The translations under genes and the position numbers were made by a program. Shown piece after piece: positions 43,001 to 56,838 of a DNA stretch of 64,000 nt. This DNA comes from Notolepis coatsorum (taxonomy: Eukaryota > Chordata > Actinopteri > Aulopiformes > Paralepididae). How positions within the stretch are numbered: the stretch's first letter is position 1; the number at the start of each line of letters is the position of its first letter. A model generated the notes under the pieces. The model saw nothing but the letters and a program-made list of their open reading frames with translations. It was not told the origin of the DNA and searched no databases. The stretch is taken from the NCBI GenBank assembly GCA_963971535.1, contig OZ020585.1, positions 157,924,915 to 157,988,914 of the forward strand, written 5' to 3'.

Positions 43001-45054
43001 TTACAACATGTCTTCCTGCCAATGCACAGAACCTGATGGTGAGACAAAGTATTGTTTCAGTGTGTCGCGCTGCTCCTTTGCAGTTCTGTTGGCATTCCGA
43101 TCCCTGCTAGCAGGCACTGATGCCAGGGCGGCATCACTGCGCCAGCTCCCAGGGATGATGTGGTGGTCCTCATCCTCCATGTCGACCAGAGCAGGGGGGA
43201 TGTAGTTGTCTGTGGCCTGGGCTCGTAGGTAGTTGTGCAGGGATAGAGCAGCCAGGGTTACCTGGGACACTGTATCTGGGTCTAGGGGAATGATGGTGAG
43301 AAAGACTCGCCATTTGTTGGCAAGTATGCCAAACGCATTCTCTACAACACGCCTCGCTCTTGACAGTCTGTAGTTGTAGACACGCTGGTCATGGTCAAGC
43401 TGTCTGAAGGGGTATGGCTTCATCAGGTGTGTGTGGAGCGGAAAAGCCTTGTCTGCAATGAACATGAAAGGGGTGACTACATCTGTACCTGGCAGACTTT
43501 GGGCTGGCGGGACATTTAACTGGTTGCAGTCCAATGCCTTTTTCAGGTCACAGTGGGCATAAACACCTCCATCAGACACTCTGCCCTGGGTTCCAATATT
43601 CGCATAGAGGAAACAATAATTGGCGTCTACAACAGCCATCAGGACCACAGACCAACAGCCATCAGGACCACAGAGAAACGAGACTTGTAGTTCCTGAAGG
43701 TGCTCCCACTGTTGCCTGGTGGGCGGATGGTGATGTGTTTTCCATCTATGGCTCCGAGACAGTGAGGGAATTGCCAATTCTCCTGGAAGCCACTGGCCAC
43801 TGCTCTCCACTCAGCCTCTGTAGTCGGTGTCTACACAAACAGACAGACAGACTGCATCAGAACCGTGACATGAATCTATCAATATTTATCTGATCTAGGT
43901 ATGATTGTCCCATATGTTACATTCTAGCTGCTTCTAAATGGATCTTACCGTCAGGTGATCCTTCTTCAGGACCTGGTGCAACACCTTGCATGTCTCCTTG
44001 ACAATCACACCAACAGTGCTCTGTCCAATACGGTACTGGAAGCTCAGGGAAGTGAACGACTCTCCTGTCAGCATGGAGAATGATTGTAGAATATCATTTA
44101 TGTATGCGCGTCGACAAATAAATGTGCCAAACTGCAGCATATCAGAACTATTAGACTGACACATTCTATAGTTACATTCTGGTCACCGCGGATACACTGT
44201 AGCCTAATAGCCTGCCTGCCTAACCTAGGCTACTTTGTAGGCTAATCTGATTTAGTGTATGAAATAAGTAAAAAGATTCTTTATCACCAATACATCGAAG
44301 TAGGCCTAGGCCTATGTGCGTGGTCAAATTGGTGGTTAAAAAACGGGATATGGCGAGAATAACTATCCTGAAGGTAGGTCTATAACAAACTAAACAATAG
44401 GCCTATTTATTAAATATTATGGATATTAAATAATTCCACAACATTAGGCCTATATAGATAATTAGGCCTATTTTGAGCACAGCAGCACACTGATGTTTCC
44501 CACCGTGTTCCCCTCACTCATTAATACAGTTGTTCGGAAAATAGGTGAGTAAACTGAGTTCACTTGGGTTTACCCTCCACTACAACCCCTGATTATTACC
44601 TGTTGCTAAGTATCGCAGTGTGATGGACAGTCTCTCTCTGGCAGTGATTGCTTTCCTCATCTGGGTGTCTGCTTTGGAGATATAAGGAGCCACCAGCTGT
44701 AGCAGATGATCGAACTGTTCCACATCCATGCGGAGTAGACTTCTGAATCCACTTCGATCATCTATCTAGAAGTACAACAGGCAGACTTTAATGAGTGCAT
44801 TGGGAACAACACAAGCTAGCAGTGATAACAAGCTCAACATTCATTAGGAGGCTACGACACATGTAGTGTTAGCATGCTGACGTTAATAACGTTACTTACC
44901 TCAAGTTCCATTTGCAGGACTGGCATTCCCAGTTGGCCTCTTTTCCCTAGCCACGACTTTGTTCTCTTTCTCTTTTTTTTTTTTTTTTTTTAAATATAGC
45001 CGGCCTCTCTAGGCACATAAAAGCCACTATGGCAAGTGTTCGCTTCCTGGACAT
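43001..45054 (-). pseudogene. HARBI1-like Harbinger transposase (broken)
   Basis: Five regions on minus with good splice sites. The start (ATG at 45054) runs into a long A tract (44971-44990) that shifts the frame before QLGMPVLQMELE at 44900. Then come exon 44765-44600 (GFRSLLRMDVEQFDHLL), exon 44064-43949 (ESFTSLSFQYRIGQSTVGVIV) and exon 43830-43001. The last has the DDE_4 core: D in HCLGAIDGKH, D in GRVSDGGVY, E in RRVVENAFGILANKWRV. A 23-bp tandem duplication (about 43631-43676) breaks it between the first two aspartates. The gene is inactive in this copy but has all catalytic residues. Confidence 0.75.
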
Positions 45055-45309
45055 TGGCATGTTCACAGTCTTCTTCTTCTTCGCATCACAACCGTCTTCT
45101 TTACAACTCGTCAGGTTGACGCACACTGATGACACACAGGATAACGCTTTATTATGACGCTACGTAGTCTGCGTCGTAGCCTACGATTCTCATCGCACAG
45201 TGTACATGCATCAGATTGATGGTCGTACCCAAGATTATTCAATTCGTGTCGCACAGTGTGGCTTGCAAGGAACTTATAAGTTGCAAAATATCTCACAGTT
45301 AAGAGCGGG

Positions 45310-46320
<1,011 letters not shown>

Positions 46321-47346
46321 TAAACTAACCCAAAATTGGCATAAAATGAACACAACATTTACAAGAAAGTGCTAGACAAAGTCAAGGTAAGGCATAGAAC
46401 ATTAAATCACATCGTTTTTTCATATTAGGATCTAACATCTCAATAGGCCTCTTTGTTTACAGTTTGATTATCACTGATACACATAATTTTAACTTTAGCT
46501 TTTGTGCGTTACCTCTCCAGACCTCTCACAGGTGACGTATTTCTGGCTGCTCCCGTCCCTCCCATATAATATATTCATATAATATATTCAACTACAGAAT
46601 AAGTGTAATATTATCATATAACAATGATATTTATTGCAGGTTTGTATAGGGTCTAAATTAAGTAAATTAACATTATGCATTCATCTCAAAGGAGAAACAG
46701 GCAGAATACAGAGTTCTGCGAAAATCAAATAGGCGAGACGTACAAACATACGTTTTGCTACAGAAACAAGTCCTTCAGAGACTGAATCTGTTCCCTTCCA
46801 CCCCCTGTCTGCTGTAAGATCAGAGACTGATCTGAATCTGTTCCCTTCCACCCCCTGTCTGCTGTAAGATCAGAGACTGATCTGAATCTGTTCCCTTCCA
46901 CCCCCTGTCTGCTGTAAGATCAGAGACTGAATCTGAATCTGTTCCCTTCCACAGACAGTGAGGACAGACAGTGAGAACAGACAGTGAGGACCAACAGTAT
47001 GTTATATTCAGTATCATTTGAATATTAATAGAATATGTACACTATAAGTAAACACGTTTAAAGGGTAATTCAATTCAAACAGACTACAGCTTGTTGTAAC
47101 ATATAGAAAAGGGGGGATTTCCCAGATGAACAAGCTGAACAAAATAAGCAATTATTTCATCAGTCAAATTCATCATGTGAACAGAGCTCATCAGACTTCA
47201 CCTCAGGAGTCGCAGAGACCCAAGCTATACCCAGATAGCAAAAAATGAGTGAAGGGTTAGGCAGAAATATTGAATCTATGTTGAAGCCTGACATCGAAAT
47301 TATACAAATCGTTGTCTATGACTTACATGTTGAATCAACGTTAGGT
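46321..47346. other. Unassigned sequence with a 50-bp tandem repeat
   Basis: A unit of about 50 bp starting CTGAATCTGTTCCCTTCCAC is repeated about 3.5 times at 46783-46945. No gene recognised. Confidence 0.6.
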
Positions 47347-48669
47347 GAATGAATGAATGAATGAAAACTTTATTTAACAGATTGCAGAATGGGTACAATA
47401 CAGTACGGCTCAATACATACAATTGTTAAGGGGATGCAGACCTGAGAAAGACGTTTGTCTTGTTTCCATCAGGGTCCCCCATTTTCAATTCATATAGACA
47501 TTTATGACATACACAACATACATGACATTTATGGCATAGGGACATATAGGTATTTAGTACTGATACATTTGTGACATAGGCGGTATTCAAATATACAGTA
47601 CTGTTACCCCTAGATCCTGACAGAGTATATACATATGATGGGGAGGGGACTGTACATTAGGAGGGGGTGGGTGGGTGGGAGGGAAATATACATACGGCGG
47701 GGAGGGAATATATACATGCGGTGGGGACAAGACTGTCTATTAGGAGGTGGTGGGGGTTTTGGGCATTTACGGTGGCCAGTTTCGAATTGCAGCCTCCCGT
47801 AGGTGCTCTTTAAGAGCGGTTTTGAATGTGGGCAGGGATTCACATTCCTTTACAGCTTTGGGTAGGGCGTTCCACATTGTTGTGGCATAATTGCGAAACC
47901 CTTGTTTGAGCCGAATCTGGGTTTCACATGATTTGTTGAGCTTCTCTGGTGTAGTGGTTGTGGTATTCACTGACCTTTGGGAAGTATTTTGACATGTACA
48001 TGGGCACCCCGGTCGTATAGTGTATCTTGTAGACCAGGCCCATTGCAAGTTGCTGTACTCTGTCGTCTACTCTAAGCCATCCTAGGTTGGCAAAGTGGGC
48101 AGGGGTGAGGTGGGTTCTGGGGTTCAGGTCAAGTAGTAGTCTGACCAGTTTGTTTTGTGATGTTTGTAATTTTGTTTTAAGCGCCTTTGAGGTGCTTTGG
48201 TACCATGAGGTGCACGCATAGTCATAGTACCCTTGAATGAGTGCTCCTGCCAGAGTCTTCAGGGTATTCTTGTTTACCAGAGAGGAGATCCGGTACAAGA
48301 ATCTAGTTCGTTGGTTGACTTTTTTTATTACATTGGATGCCATTTTGTCACAGGAAAGATTTGCCTCTAGGATGGAACCCAGGTAGGTAATTTCGTCTTT
48401 CCTTGTGACAATATTGTCACCCACTGTAACTGAGAATCCGTCGGTCTTGCTGAGTTTGTTATTTGAACCGAAGAGAATGGACTCTGTTTTGCCCATGTGT
48501 AATGATAGTTTGTTATCAGCGAGCCATATGCAGATTTTGCCTAGTTCCGTGCTGAGGGTTTTTTCAACCTGCAATTTGTTCTTGTCAGAGACCAGCAGGG
48601 CTGAGTCGTCCGCAAACAGGAACAAATTGCAGTCACAGGCTGACGACATGTCATTTGCATAAATTAGGA
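47347..48669 (-). pseudogene. L2/CR1-like LINE, 5'-truncated, RT C-terminal half
   Basis: A sense-strand tail (GAATGAATGAATG on plus) at 47347 and a 3' UTR shared with five other copies here. From 48669 the minus strand encodes LFLFADDSALLVS (catalytic FADD box), NKLSLHMGKTESILFG, ITYLGSILEANLSCD and, after a shift near 48000, MWNALPKAVKECESLPTFK. Truncation lies just upstream of the catalytic box. This copy identifies the family of the shorter fragments. Confidence 0.85.
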
Positions 48670-49974
48670 ACCATAAATGTCAACCATAACTGATACTATA
48701 TCAATGTTGATTTATCCATCATCTAAATGGTAATCTACATGCACATTTTAGTTGATTTTATATTGAATCAATGTTAGACATCAATGTTTATTCAACCATA
48801 ATCTAAATGGTACTCTACTTGTACATTTGTAACTTGTACATCTACTTGTAACTTGTAAAGTTAAGGAATCAATACTGATTAATGTACATTTTACATTAAA
48901 ATATTGCTGCTGATATGTATACATCATAACATTACATGTTTTTTTCCTGCTGTTAAACACACTATTGTTAAATAAATAATAATACAATTCTTATATGACC
49001 ATATTTCCAAAAATGTGTGAACAAAAATGACAAAATGGCTTTAATATGAATTTTTTTTTCTTTCTAGGGTCTCATCATACTTCCAGTGACCAGTTAACCT
49101 TTTACACAAACATTAAATAACAGACCTTATAACAGGCTTTCATTAACAATACTATATATAGCCACTGCCAGAATAGTGACACACGTATTGTGTGTGGTGA
49201 GCACACGCATTCATGCACAACGAAGACAAGATTGCGTTGTCTCAATCATTTTAACTATAAATTTATGAGCTCAAAGTATGAGCTCACTGACTGAAATGTC
49301 CAACAAAAAGCATCAATTGTCAAATAATATTGATCACATTAACTAGACTAGATGTTTTTGAGGAAATTAGAAAGGGAACAACAACTTAACTCTTGTGTCT
49401 GATCAGATTCGTATTTGTTTGATAACTTTGCAGTGATTATGTTTGTAGCCAACATAATATGTGGCATAATCTTTTAATTATCTTGTATTTTTTTTTTACT
49501 CTTCATAAATTGTTTATTCAACTTCAGCCCGATCATAACACCACATATTGTTTTTTTGTCATATTTAACAACTCTTTTCAGAAAAGTGGGAGTATTTCAT
49601 TACAAAAATAATATAAAAAATGGTTATGATCAGGGCTGTGGTTGAATAAAATATTTATGGAAAAGAAAGTGGGAAATTATTTCAACATAATCTTTTTATG
49701 GAGTTTTTCAATTTAGTCCCCTAATAAGAGTATAATACTTTAGTTTTCAGACACAAGGGTTAAATAACAATGGCAGAGGATTTGAATTTAAACACAGTGG
49801 AGCTTAGATGATCTACAGTTGTCCACGACTTATCCTCCAAGGCATCTGCTATATAATAATCTTCAGATTTACTTAAGTGTTATTAGTAGGTTACAGCAGT
49901 AAGCATTAGTTTGCTCAGTCAATTATGGCCAATTCGTTTTATATTGTTTAATACAGTTAAATAAATAGATAAAT
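48670..49974. other. AT-rich unassigned sequence
   Basis: Very AT-rich with no supported ORF. The repeated GTTGATTTATCCATCATCTA and GTTTATTCAACCATAATCTA blocks near 48700-48810 hint at a small diverged repeat. Confidence 0.4.
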
Positions 49975-50072
49975 GAAAAGCATTTCACTGTACCGAAAAT
50001 AATACCGAAGCGTGACTTCAAAACCGAGGTATGTACCGAACCGTGGATTTTGTGTACCGTTACACCCCTAAT
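49975..50072. repeat. hAT MITE remnant (GTACCGTTACACCCCTA end)
   Basis: Contains ACCGAACCGTGGATTTTGTG and ends GTACCGTTACACCCCTA, the inverse of the TAGGGGTGTAACGGTAC terminus common in fish hAT MITEs. Only one end is found. Confidence 0.5.
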
Positions 50073-50109
50073 GTTTCTATAACTCTCTCCCATATAACTC
50101 TCTCCCATA

Positions 50110-50335
50110 CCCTTAACACCAACCGCTGAAGTGCCCTTGAGCAAGGCACTAAACCCCCAACTGCTCCAGTGGAGTTGCTCAGTGGCCAACAGTGTCAGAC
50201 TGTGGTTGTACTGGGCAGCTCCCAGGTGTGAATGGAACTCTGTGAATGTGAAGCAGGGCGTAGCTGAAAAAGAGCATCCGTGCTCAGCGAACCTACCCTG
50301 GGTAAATAAAGGTTAAAATAAAAAATAAAAAAAAT
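50110..50335 (+). repeat. Dispersed LINE/SINE-like 3' end (CCCTTGAGCAAGGCAC)
   Basis: GCCCTTGAGCAAGGCACTAA and a terminal CCTGGGTAAATAAAGGTTAA plus A-rich tail are typical of a widespread fish retroposon 3' end. A weak echo lies near 25180. Family not assigned. Confidence 0.45.
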
Positions 50336-50342
50336 AAACACG

Positions 50343-50668
50343 GCAAGAACAGGCTGAAGCAGCAAGTCATTCAAGTAGATGCCGTCCATGGAAGAACAGT
50401 GTCCATGAGGGTAATTCCTTGTACTGTATGAACCAGGGAAACAGTGTGTGCTGGGGCACCCTAAGTTTGACTCTGGTTCGCTTGACAATTAAGTTTGGGT
50501 CACTTCGGTTCCAAGAACAGGCTGAAGCAGCAAGTCATTCAAGTAGATGCCGTCCATGGAAGAACAGTGTCCATGAGGGTAATTCCTTGTACTGTATGAA
50601 CCAGGGAAACATTGTGTGCTGGGGTACCCTAAGTTTGACTCTGGTTCGCTTGACAATTAAGTTTGGGT
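50343..50668. repeat. Tandem duplication of about 165 bp
   Basis: Two near-identical copies starting CAAGAACAGGCTGAAGCAGC (about 50343 and 50511), with only a few differences. Recent local duplication of non-coding DNA. Confidence 0.85.
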
Positions 50669-53570
50669 TGTAGTACTTTCCTGAGCTAATTGTTCTGATA
50701 TAATCAGAACCTAATATCTAATCTGCTCTGCGTTGTATTCAAAACCTTAAAAGCCCTGGAAAGTACTTTAAACAAAGACTGGGAGGTCTTTGTTTGACGA
50801 CCAGCGGCGCAGCAGGAGAAATGGAGAGGAGAAGGTGGTAAACAGCATCTGGTTTAATTAAAAGTTAAGAGTGTAATTACAATGAAAAATGGATTTTGCA
50901 ATGATATAAGGGTATTCAAGTACTAAGCCACAGATCCCTTATATCAGACTAATATTACAGTAGAGTTGATAAGTTGTTGCTGGGCTTTGTTCTCTTGCTG
51001 GTGAACAAAGCAAAGTCTGTTCTCCCTCCAAAATTTTTCTTCTTTCTTCAGTCTCCTCTCTGCCGGTCGTCGTCTCCTGTGTGAAGAGATGGGTGTGATT
51101 CCTTGGTGGTTTCGTTTCAGAGTGTCCTTCCGACATCGTCACCACACCCCCTCTTATATCCAAAAGCCTGGAGTCTCTGCGTGACGTCACCAAAGTGACA
51201 TCATCAGATGTTTTCCTCCAATCCCAGGCCTACTAAGTTTGAATGTGAAATTGGGGGTTGGCTTCACAGCCAACTCTATACTTTCCTTTGTTTTCCAGTC
51301 AAAGAACAAACACCGTCTAACAACTTAATACTTGGGTTATTGATCTCACAATATATATATTTGAATTGCAATTGATTACATAAACACAGAGATATCATAA
51401 TTGAACACAGTCTGGTACCGTTAAGCCTAGTTTCACCTTAAGTGAAACTAGTCTTATTTTGCAGGGGATTAAATCTGTAACACAGTCTGCTGACTTTCAG
51501 TGAATAGATAACAGGCCTAATCATTCTTTTAGCGTACATCAATATATTTTATACAGTTTATACTTTAGCGTTCATTAATAATATGTTCCTCCATGATTTA
51601 CCAAGCTCCAGCCTAACAGTCTCACATTGATGGTAAACATTCACTACTCAGAACAGTTGAATGTCCTTCTGTCCCCAGGCCGCGAAGCAGCTGATAACAA
51701 CTTCATCGGACCTCATCACCTCATTGTGTTAGCTAGGGCTTATCTGAAATCCTTCCTGTCCCACCCTAAAGGAACCATGTGGCTCTATTATTCTATCACT
51801 CCCGAAGGGGAAGAAGGAAGATTGTTCAAACAGTTTCTTTATCTTTTACAACCGGCTGTTTGAGTGTCCCGGCACACAACCTGTTGTGAGGGTTATTGCG
51901 TTGACTATCTAAGGCAGCTGTTTTCCTGATCAAAGCTTAATCATATGACCTTTCTGTTGGGAATAAAAGATTCAATGAGGTTTAGGATTTATGTTCTTAT
52001 CAAAAACTACTACAGTTTCCACACTCGGATAGTTTAACTATCCTTAATTATGTCAAACATAGATCCTAACTTCTGCTTACTACTACCTGGATAAGAATTA
52101 AGACATTTTAAATCATACTTGGATAAAATACATACGGTTTCCCACACTCGGATCCTAAAAATCAACCCCACATTCTTTTTCTATATCTCTCTTATGTATA
52201 CTTATAAACTCAAACATCTTTATTTGCAGTCCATTTTAATTATTGTGTGCAGTGTGCAGTCTTTGACACGCTTTTTCGTACCAGGATCAATTTCCACTGG
52301 TTTCCACTGTGGGTTGTCAAATTATGACTTGGAGCAGTGAGAAGGGGGTGGGTCAATGTTTTCTAGATTGACCTGGCCCCCTCCTTATTTCTCAGAGCTG
52401 GTGCAGTTCACGACTGCTGAATGCTACAACCAACTCTGGGAGGTGGAATTAGACATCATCCCACCCCGTCTTCTGTCGAGACCTCGTGCCTCGTGCTGAA
52501 CTCTATAGGGGTATGACCCCCTGCTGTATTGCCGGTTCAGTTGAACCAGGAGCTCTTTCCTCGGGTGTCAGTTGCTAAGGCCTTGCAGCCTGTCTGTTGA
52601 CAGCCGGAGTTGTTGATGAGGCCTAGCAGCCTGTCTCCTCGTAGATTGCCTGTCGTTTGGCCTCTCTCGTTCCCCTCCGAAGCCTCAAGACCCGGTCACT
52701 GCGTTGGCCGGAACTCTCAACGCTTGAGAGTTAGGCTTCTCCTGGATCTCTTGGTACTCGCAGTGTTGTGATTCCCCATGGACCTCTGGGTAGACACTAG
52801 CCAGTGTCTGGTTCCCCAGTACTGATGGAGTCCTTGGTCTGCCTCGTACCACACTCGGATGCATGCTGGTTCCCCAATCTCCCATTCGTATCCTGCAGTG
52901 AATATATATCGCTTCGATGGACAGTGCAGGTTACTTCTACCACAACAATTGATTGAGAATCCATATTTTTCCTCCCTCAGACACTCTTTACTGGTCTGAG
53001 TTCTGACAACTTTCTTTTCCAAATCATTTTTCTATTTATTTTATGGCTTCTAGATCGTTAATATTCAAAATTCAGAAAAATTCACATGGCTCTCTTTATA
53101 TTATGCTGTTAAAACAGTATAACCCATACCACCCTTTGATGTGGAATAACATTCAAACATCATACCTCCGTCCCTGGACAGCTGCCTCCGGGCCTGGACA
53201 GCCAGTACTGACACACCCTCTCTCCCAGTAGTCCTACATGTATGGCAACAAATCACAGTCCGCCTTAAACACACATCTTCCACATGCTCTGTCAGCCTCT
53301 ACCAAGCCGTCAGAGTCCCCCACAAGCCAATTATCAATTGCACATGTCCACACCCTACACAAAGACTATTTGGCCAATAGCGACCAAAACCTACTGAGCT
53401 TATCAATGTACAGAGAATCATGCTTCCCAACACTTTCACCAATCACGACACACCCCCAGATCCTAGATCCGGATTTTTAATGGGCGGAGAACAAAAATCC
53501 ATGAACCAGCTCTAGTCCATTCACTTTGTTCCCAGTCCATTATATAGACATATGTGTCACCTGGCAGCGC
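50669..53570. other. Unassigned G-poor region with LTR-like promoter motifs on minus
   Basis: The plus strand is notably poor in G from about 51,400. On minus, a CRE (TGACGTCA, 51182-51189), a CCAAT-type box near 51215 and a GGATATAAGAGG TATA-like box near 51150 lie in promoter order. A 25-bp palindrome CTAGTTTCAC...GTGAAACTAG is at 51427-51451. No partner repeat or pol was found, so an LTR origin is only a guess. Minus ORFs at 52685-53022 (Cys-rich) are not recognised. Confidence 0.35.
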
Positions 53571-54302
53571 TAGTGACCACAACTCGGCCCGCCCCCTTCT
53601 CGGCTAGACGTTCTAGAGTTTTTTCTTTTTTTTGTATGTGTTTTTTTCTTTTCTTCATATTATTATAAATTGAATGTATAAGTACTTGTTTACTATAAAA
53701 ACGAACAGTTAGAATATCTAAAATAGTGTCAATCCTGTGTTTAAATTTAGGTTGTTCACAGACTTTATTTCAATGAAACGGGGGCGTAATTACTGTATTT
53801 GCATGTGAATCAAGCCCGCAGAGATTTACATTGGGGGAGTGTTTGAAGCGACGCACTGGCTGTCTGTTTACACTTTCAATGGGATTATCATCAGGTTGCA
53901 CTCTGGATCAGAAAGAGATGAATGCATTGGATCTAATGAACGAGTACAGGAACTTTGTTAAACCAGTTGATTCAGTCTCTGCTCACCGGTGAAAACACCG
54001 CGCTATTCAACGGAATTAACTATGAGATCGGTCGAGATGCGTCTGCATGGGTACGTTTAAGAATGTTTATTTATGTTTACAGTAGCATGTTTACAATTCC
54101 GCATCTTTGATAAAACTACACCAAGTTTTTCTGCCGACCACAAGTCCAACCATGTCACGTTTATTGTGTTATTACGACGAGCTCATGCTACATTAACGTT
54201 AGCGTTAGCTAGCTAGCTAGCCACACAGCCATGTAAGTTGCTAACGTTATATTGATAGCTATTGTTTCAGATAGCAAGGTGGAGAGCTACATAACATGCA
54301 CA
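53571..54302. other. Unassigned sequence before the 34-bp array
   Basis: No recognised gene. (GCTAGC)-type repeats lie near 54205-54225. A short open stretch around 53920-53990 has no family resemblance. Confidence 0.35.
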
Positions 54303-55135
54303 GTGTGTATGTGTAACTAGGAGGGATATGAGGACTGTGTGTATGTGTAACTAGGAGGGATATGAGGACAGTGTGTATGTGTCACTAGGAGGGATATGAG
54401 CACAGTGTGTATGTGTAACTAGGAGGGATATGAGGACAGTGTGTATGTGTAACTAGGAGGGATATGAGCACAGTGTGTATGCGTAACTAGGAGGGATATG
54501 AGGACAGTGTGTATGTGTAACTAGGAGGGATATGAGGACAGTGTGTATGTGTAACTAGGAGGGATATGAGGACTGTGTGTATGTGTAACTAGGAGGGATA
54601 TGAGGACAGTGTGTATGTGTAACTAGGAGGGATATGAGGACAGTGTGTATGTGTAACTAGGAGGGATATGAGGACAGTGTGTATGTGTAACTAGGAGGGA
54701 TATGATGACTGTGTGTATGTGTAACTAGGAGGGATATGAGGACAGTGTGTATGTGTAACTAGGAGGGATATGAGGACTGTGTGTATGTGTAACTAGGAGG
54801 GATATGAGCACAGTGTGTATGTGTAACTAGGAGGGATATGAGGACAGTGTGTATGTGTAACTAGGAGGGATATGAGCACAGTGTGTATGTGTAACTAGGA
54901 GGGATATGAGGACAGTGTGTATGTGTAACTAGGAGGGATATGAGGACTGTGTGTATGTGTAACTAGGAGGGATATGAGGACAGTGTGTATGTGTCACTAG
55001 GAGGGATATGAGGACTGTGTGTATGTGTAACTAGGAGGGATATGAGGACTGTGTGTATGTGTCACTAGGAGGGATATGAGGACTGTGTGTATGTGTAACT
55101 AGGAGGGATATGAGGACTGTGTGTATGTGTAACTG
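54303..55135. repeat. 34-bp minisatellite, about 24 copies
   Basis: Unit begins GTGTGTATGTGTAACTAGGA with exact 34-bp spacing. Copies vary chiefly at the GAGGACAG/GAGGACTG/GAGCACAG positions, giving a clear variant-repeat map. Confidence 0.95.
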
Positions 55136-55194
55136 TGACACTGACATCCATCACTTCAATCATACATTATTTTATTATTTATGCATCAGAGAAT

Positions 55195-55690
55195 GGCCCA
55201 TGCCACTGAGTGAGGACTTTGTTGCTTTTTCTCGTTGTGACATAGATTTAACAATAATTCTGCTTGCAGCTTGATGTGTGTATGTGTAACTACCCCACCT
55301 CATACAATGTACACTTTCTTCATCAAATACTCTCTTCTTCTTTTTTAACTCTTAGCATATCAGGTAAGTGTGTGTGTAAGCAGCTTGCAGAGCTACATAA
55401 CATTAGGCCCATGCCACTGAGTGAGGACTTTGTTGCTTTTTCTCGTGACATAGATTTAACAATAATTCTGCTTGCAGCTTGATGTGTGTATGTGTAACTA
55501 CCCCCCACCCCACCTCATACATTGTACAGTTTCTTCATCAAATACTCTCTTCTTCTTTTTTAACTCTTAGCATATCAGGTAAGTGTGTGTGTAAGCAGCT
55601 TGCAGAGCTACATAACATTAGGCCCATGCCACTGAGTGAGGACTTTGTTGCTTTTTCTCGTTGTGACATAGATTTAACAATAATTCTGGT
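55195..55690. repeat. About 213-bp tandem duplication, 2.3 copies
   Basis: CCCATGCCACTGAGTGAGGA recurs at about 55197, 55408 and 55623. Each full unit contains TTTTTTAACTCTTAG, then CATATCAG, then GTAAGTGTG, an acceptor and donor pair eight bases apart. Confidence 0.9.
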
Positions 55691-55796
55691 GTCAAAGCAG
55701 CATGGGGGGGGGGTACATAGCTTCACAGTCCTATACAGTCCAGATAGGGGGTCCTGGAGAGACAGGGGTCCTGAGGAGAGAGAACTCTGATGGCAG

Positions 55797-56070
55797 CACT
55801 TAATTATGTTAATGTTATTCAGGTGAGGGGCGTTGCTGGAGGGGTTTTTGTTGACGCCCAGTTGAAACGGTCTGAAGTGTGAAAAGTAGCCTTCCTTTGA
55901 GAAGCCTTTTCACCCCTTAAGTATTCTAGAACACAGCCAGTTTTAGAAGTTATAATTGAGCACATCGTGTTCAAAACATTCTCAGATTTCAACATATGAC
56001 ACATCATTTGAAAGCTTAGATTCTGTACTTTAGCAATCTGGAATAATCTGAAAAATTGAAATGTAGAGAT
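55797..56070. repeat. Dispersed repeat, partner of 11775-12040
   Basis: Shares CTTAATTATGTTAAT, TTCTCAGATTTCAA and GACACATCATTTGAAAGCTT in the same order with the copy upstream of the BEL-type LTR. Class unknown; no coding sequence. Confidence 0.7.
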
Positions 56071-56838
56071 CTGGCACAAAGCGCTGTGAGGTGACACATA
56101 TACTACCCAGTCCTGATGTGTCGAGATCACTCCCAGCTTGTCAGGTACCCTAAGAAAAAATATAGAAAAGAAACAAAAACAAAGAAAAAACATGCCCAAC
56201 CTAATAATTGAAAACAATAAACCAAACTTGTGAGCATCTCTTTTTTCAACTCACTCTTAGAAACAAAATTAACCTATTTTTCTAGGGGCGTATTCACCCC
56301 CGTATAAACTAAGAAACAAAAATGAAAACTCAAATGAATAAACAAAATGAACGCTCCCGGCCTAAGTCAGGAATTGCTCGTAACACACTAGAAAAGAGAA
56401 AACATATGTAGAAATAAAAATAAACACCTATATCTATTACTCATAATGTTTGATGTCCATCTATCAATATCATAAAACCTAGGAACAACTATGGGTCTTT
56501 TTAATTTCTTAACCATGCAGTCCACCCTTTGACTAATCTGACATGGATAATCTACTGACCACTAGCTGCCGCAGTGTCACATCATCTCACTGTCTAATAT
56601 TGAATACCTAATATTAACTGTTTAACATGATTTGATTTTCTTGTTAGTCCGATTAGTTCACAAATCCGTCAGTTATTTCATCACGCCATATTAGTCACAC
56701 AACCATTTTTGTAACTTCCACTCATAACCTAATCACCTAACCCCTCTATTTATTTTGTATTCTATTTTTATTCTAATCAGGAGCATATATTTTTTATTCA
56801 ATCTATTCCATTTTTACCCTAATCAGTTGTATATATTT
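56071..56838. other. AT-rich sequence downstream of the gag-like ORF
   Basis: No protease, RT or integrase motifs are seen on minus after the gag-like stop. A TTTTTATTCTAATCAGGAGC-like segment is repeated near 56760 and 56810. Confidence 0.45.

Larger units (their letters stand above)
38526..45309. mobile_element. PIF/Harbinger transposon with two genes
   Basis: Termini CCCGCTCTTAACTG (38526-38539) and its inverse (45296-45309) bracket a plus-strand MADF gene and a minus-strand HARBI1-like transposase, the two-gene layout of animal PIF/Harbinger elements. GTCGCACAGTG motifs recur near both ends. No clear 3-bp TSD is visible. Both genes carry lesions, and LINE pieces have inserted at 39440 and 42655. 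Confidence 0.75.

Noticed and set aside
54303-55135. CRISPR-like array
   Set aside because: Contiguous 34-bp repeats with no spacers.
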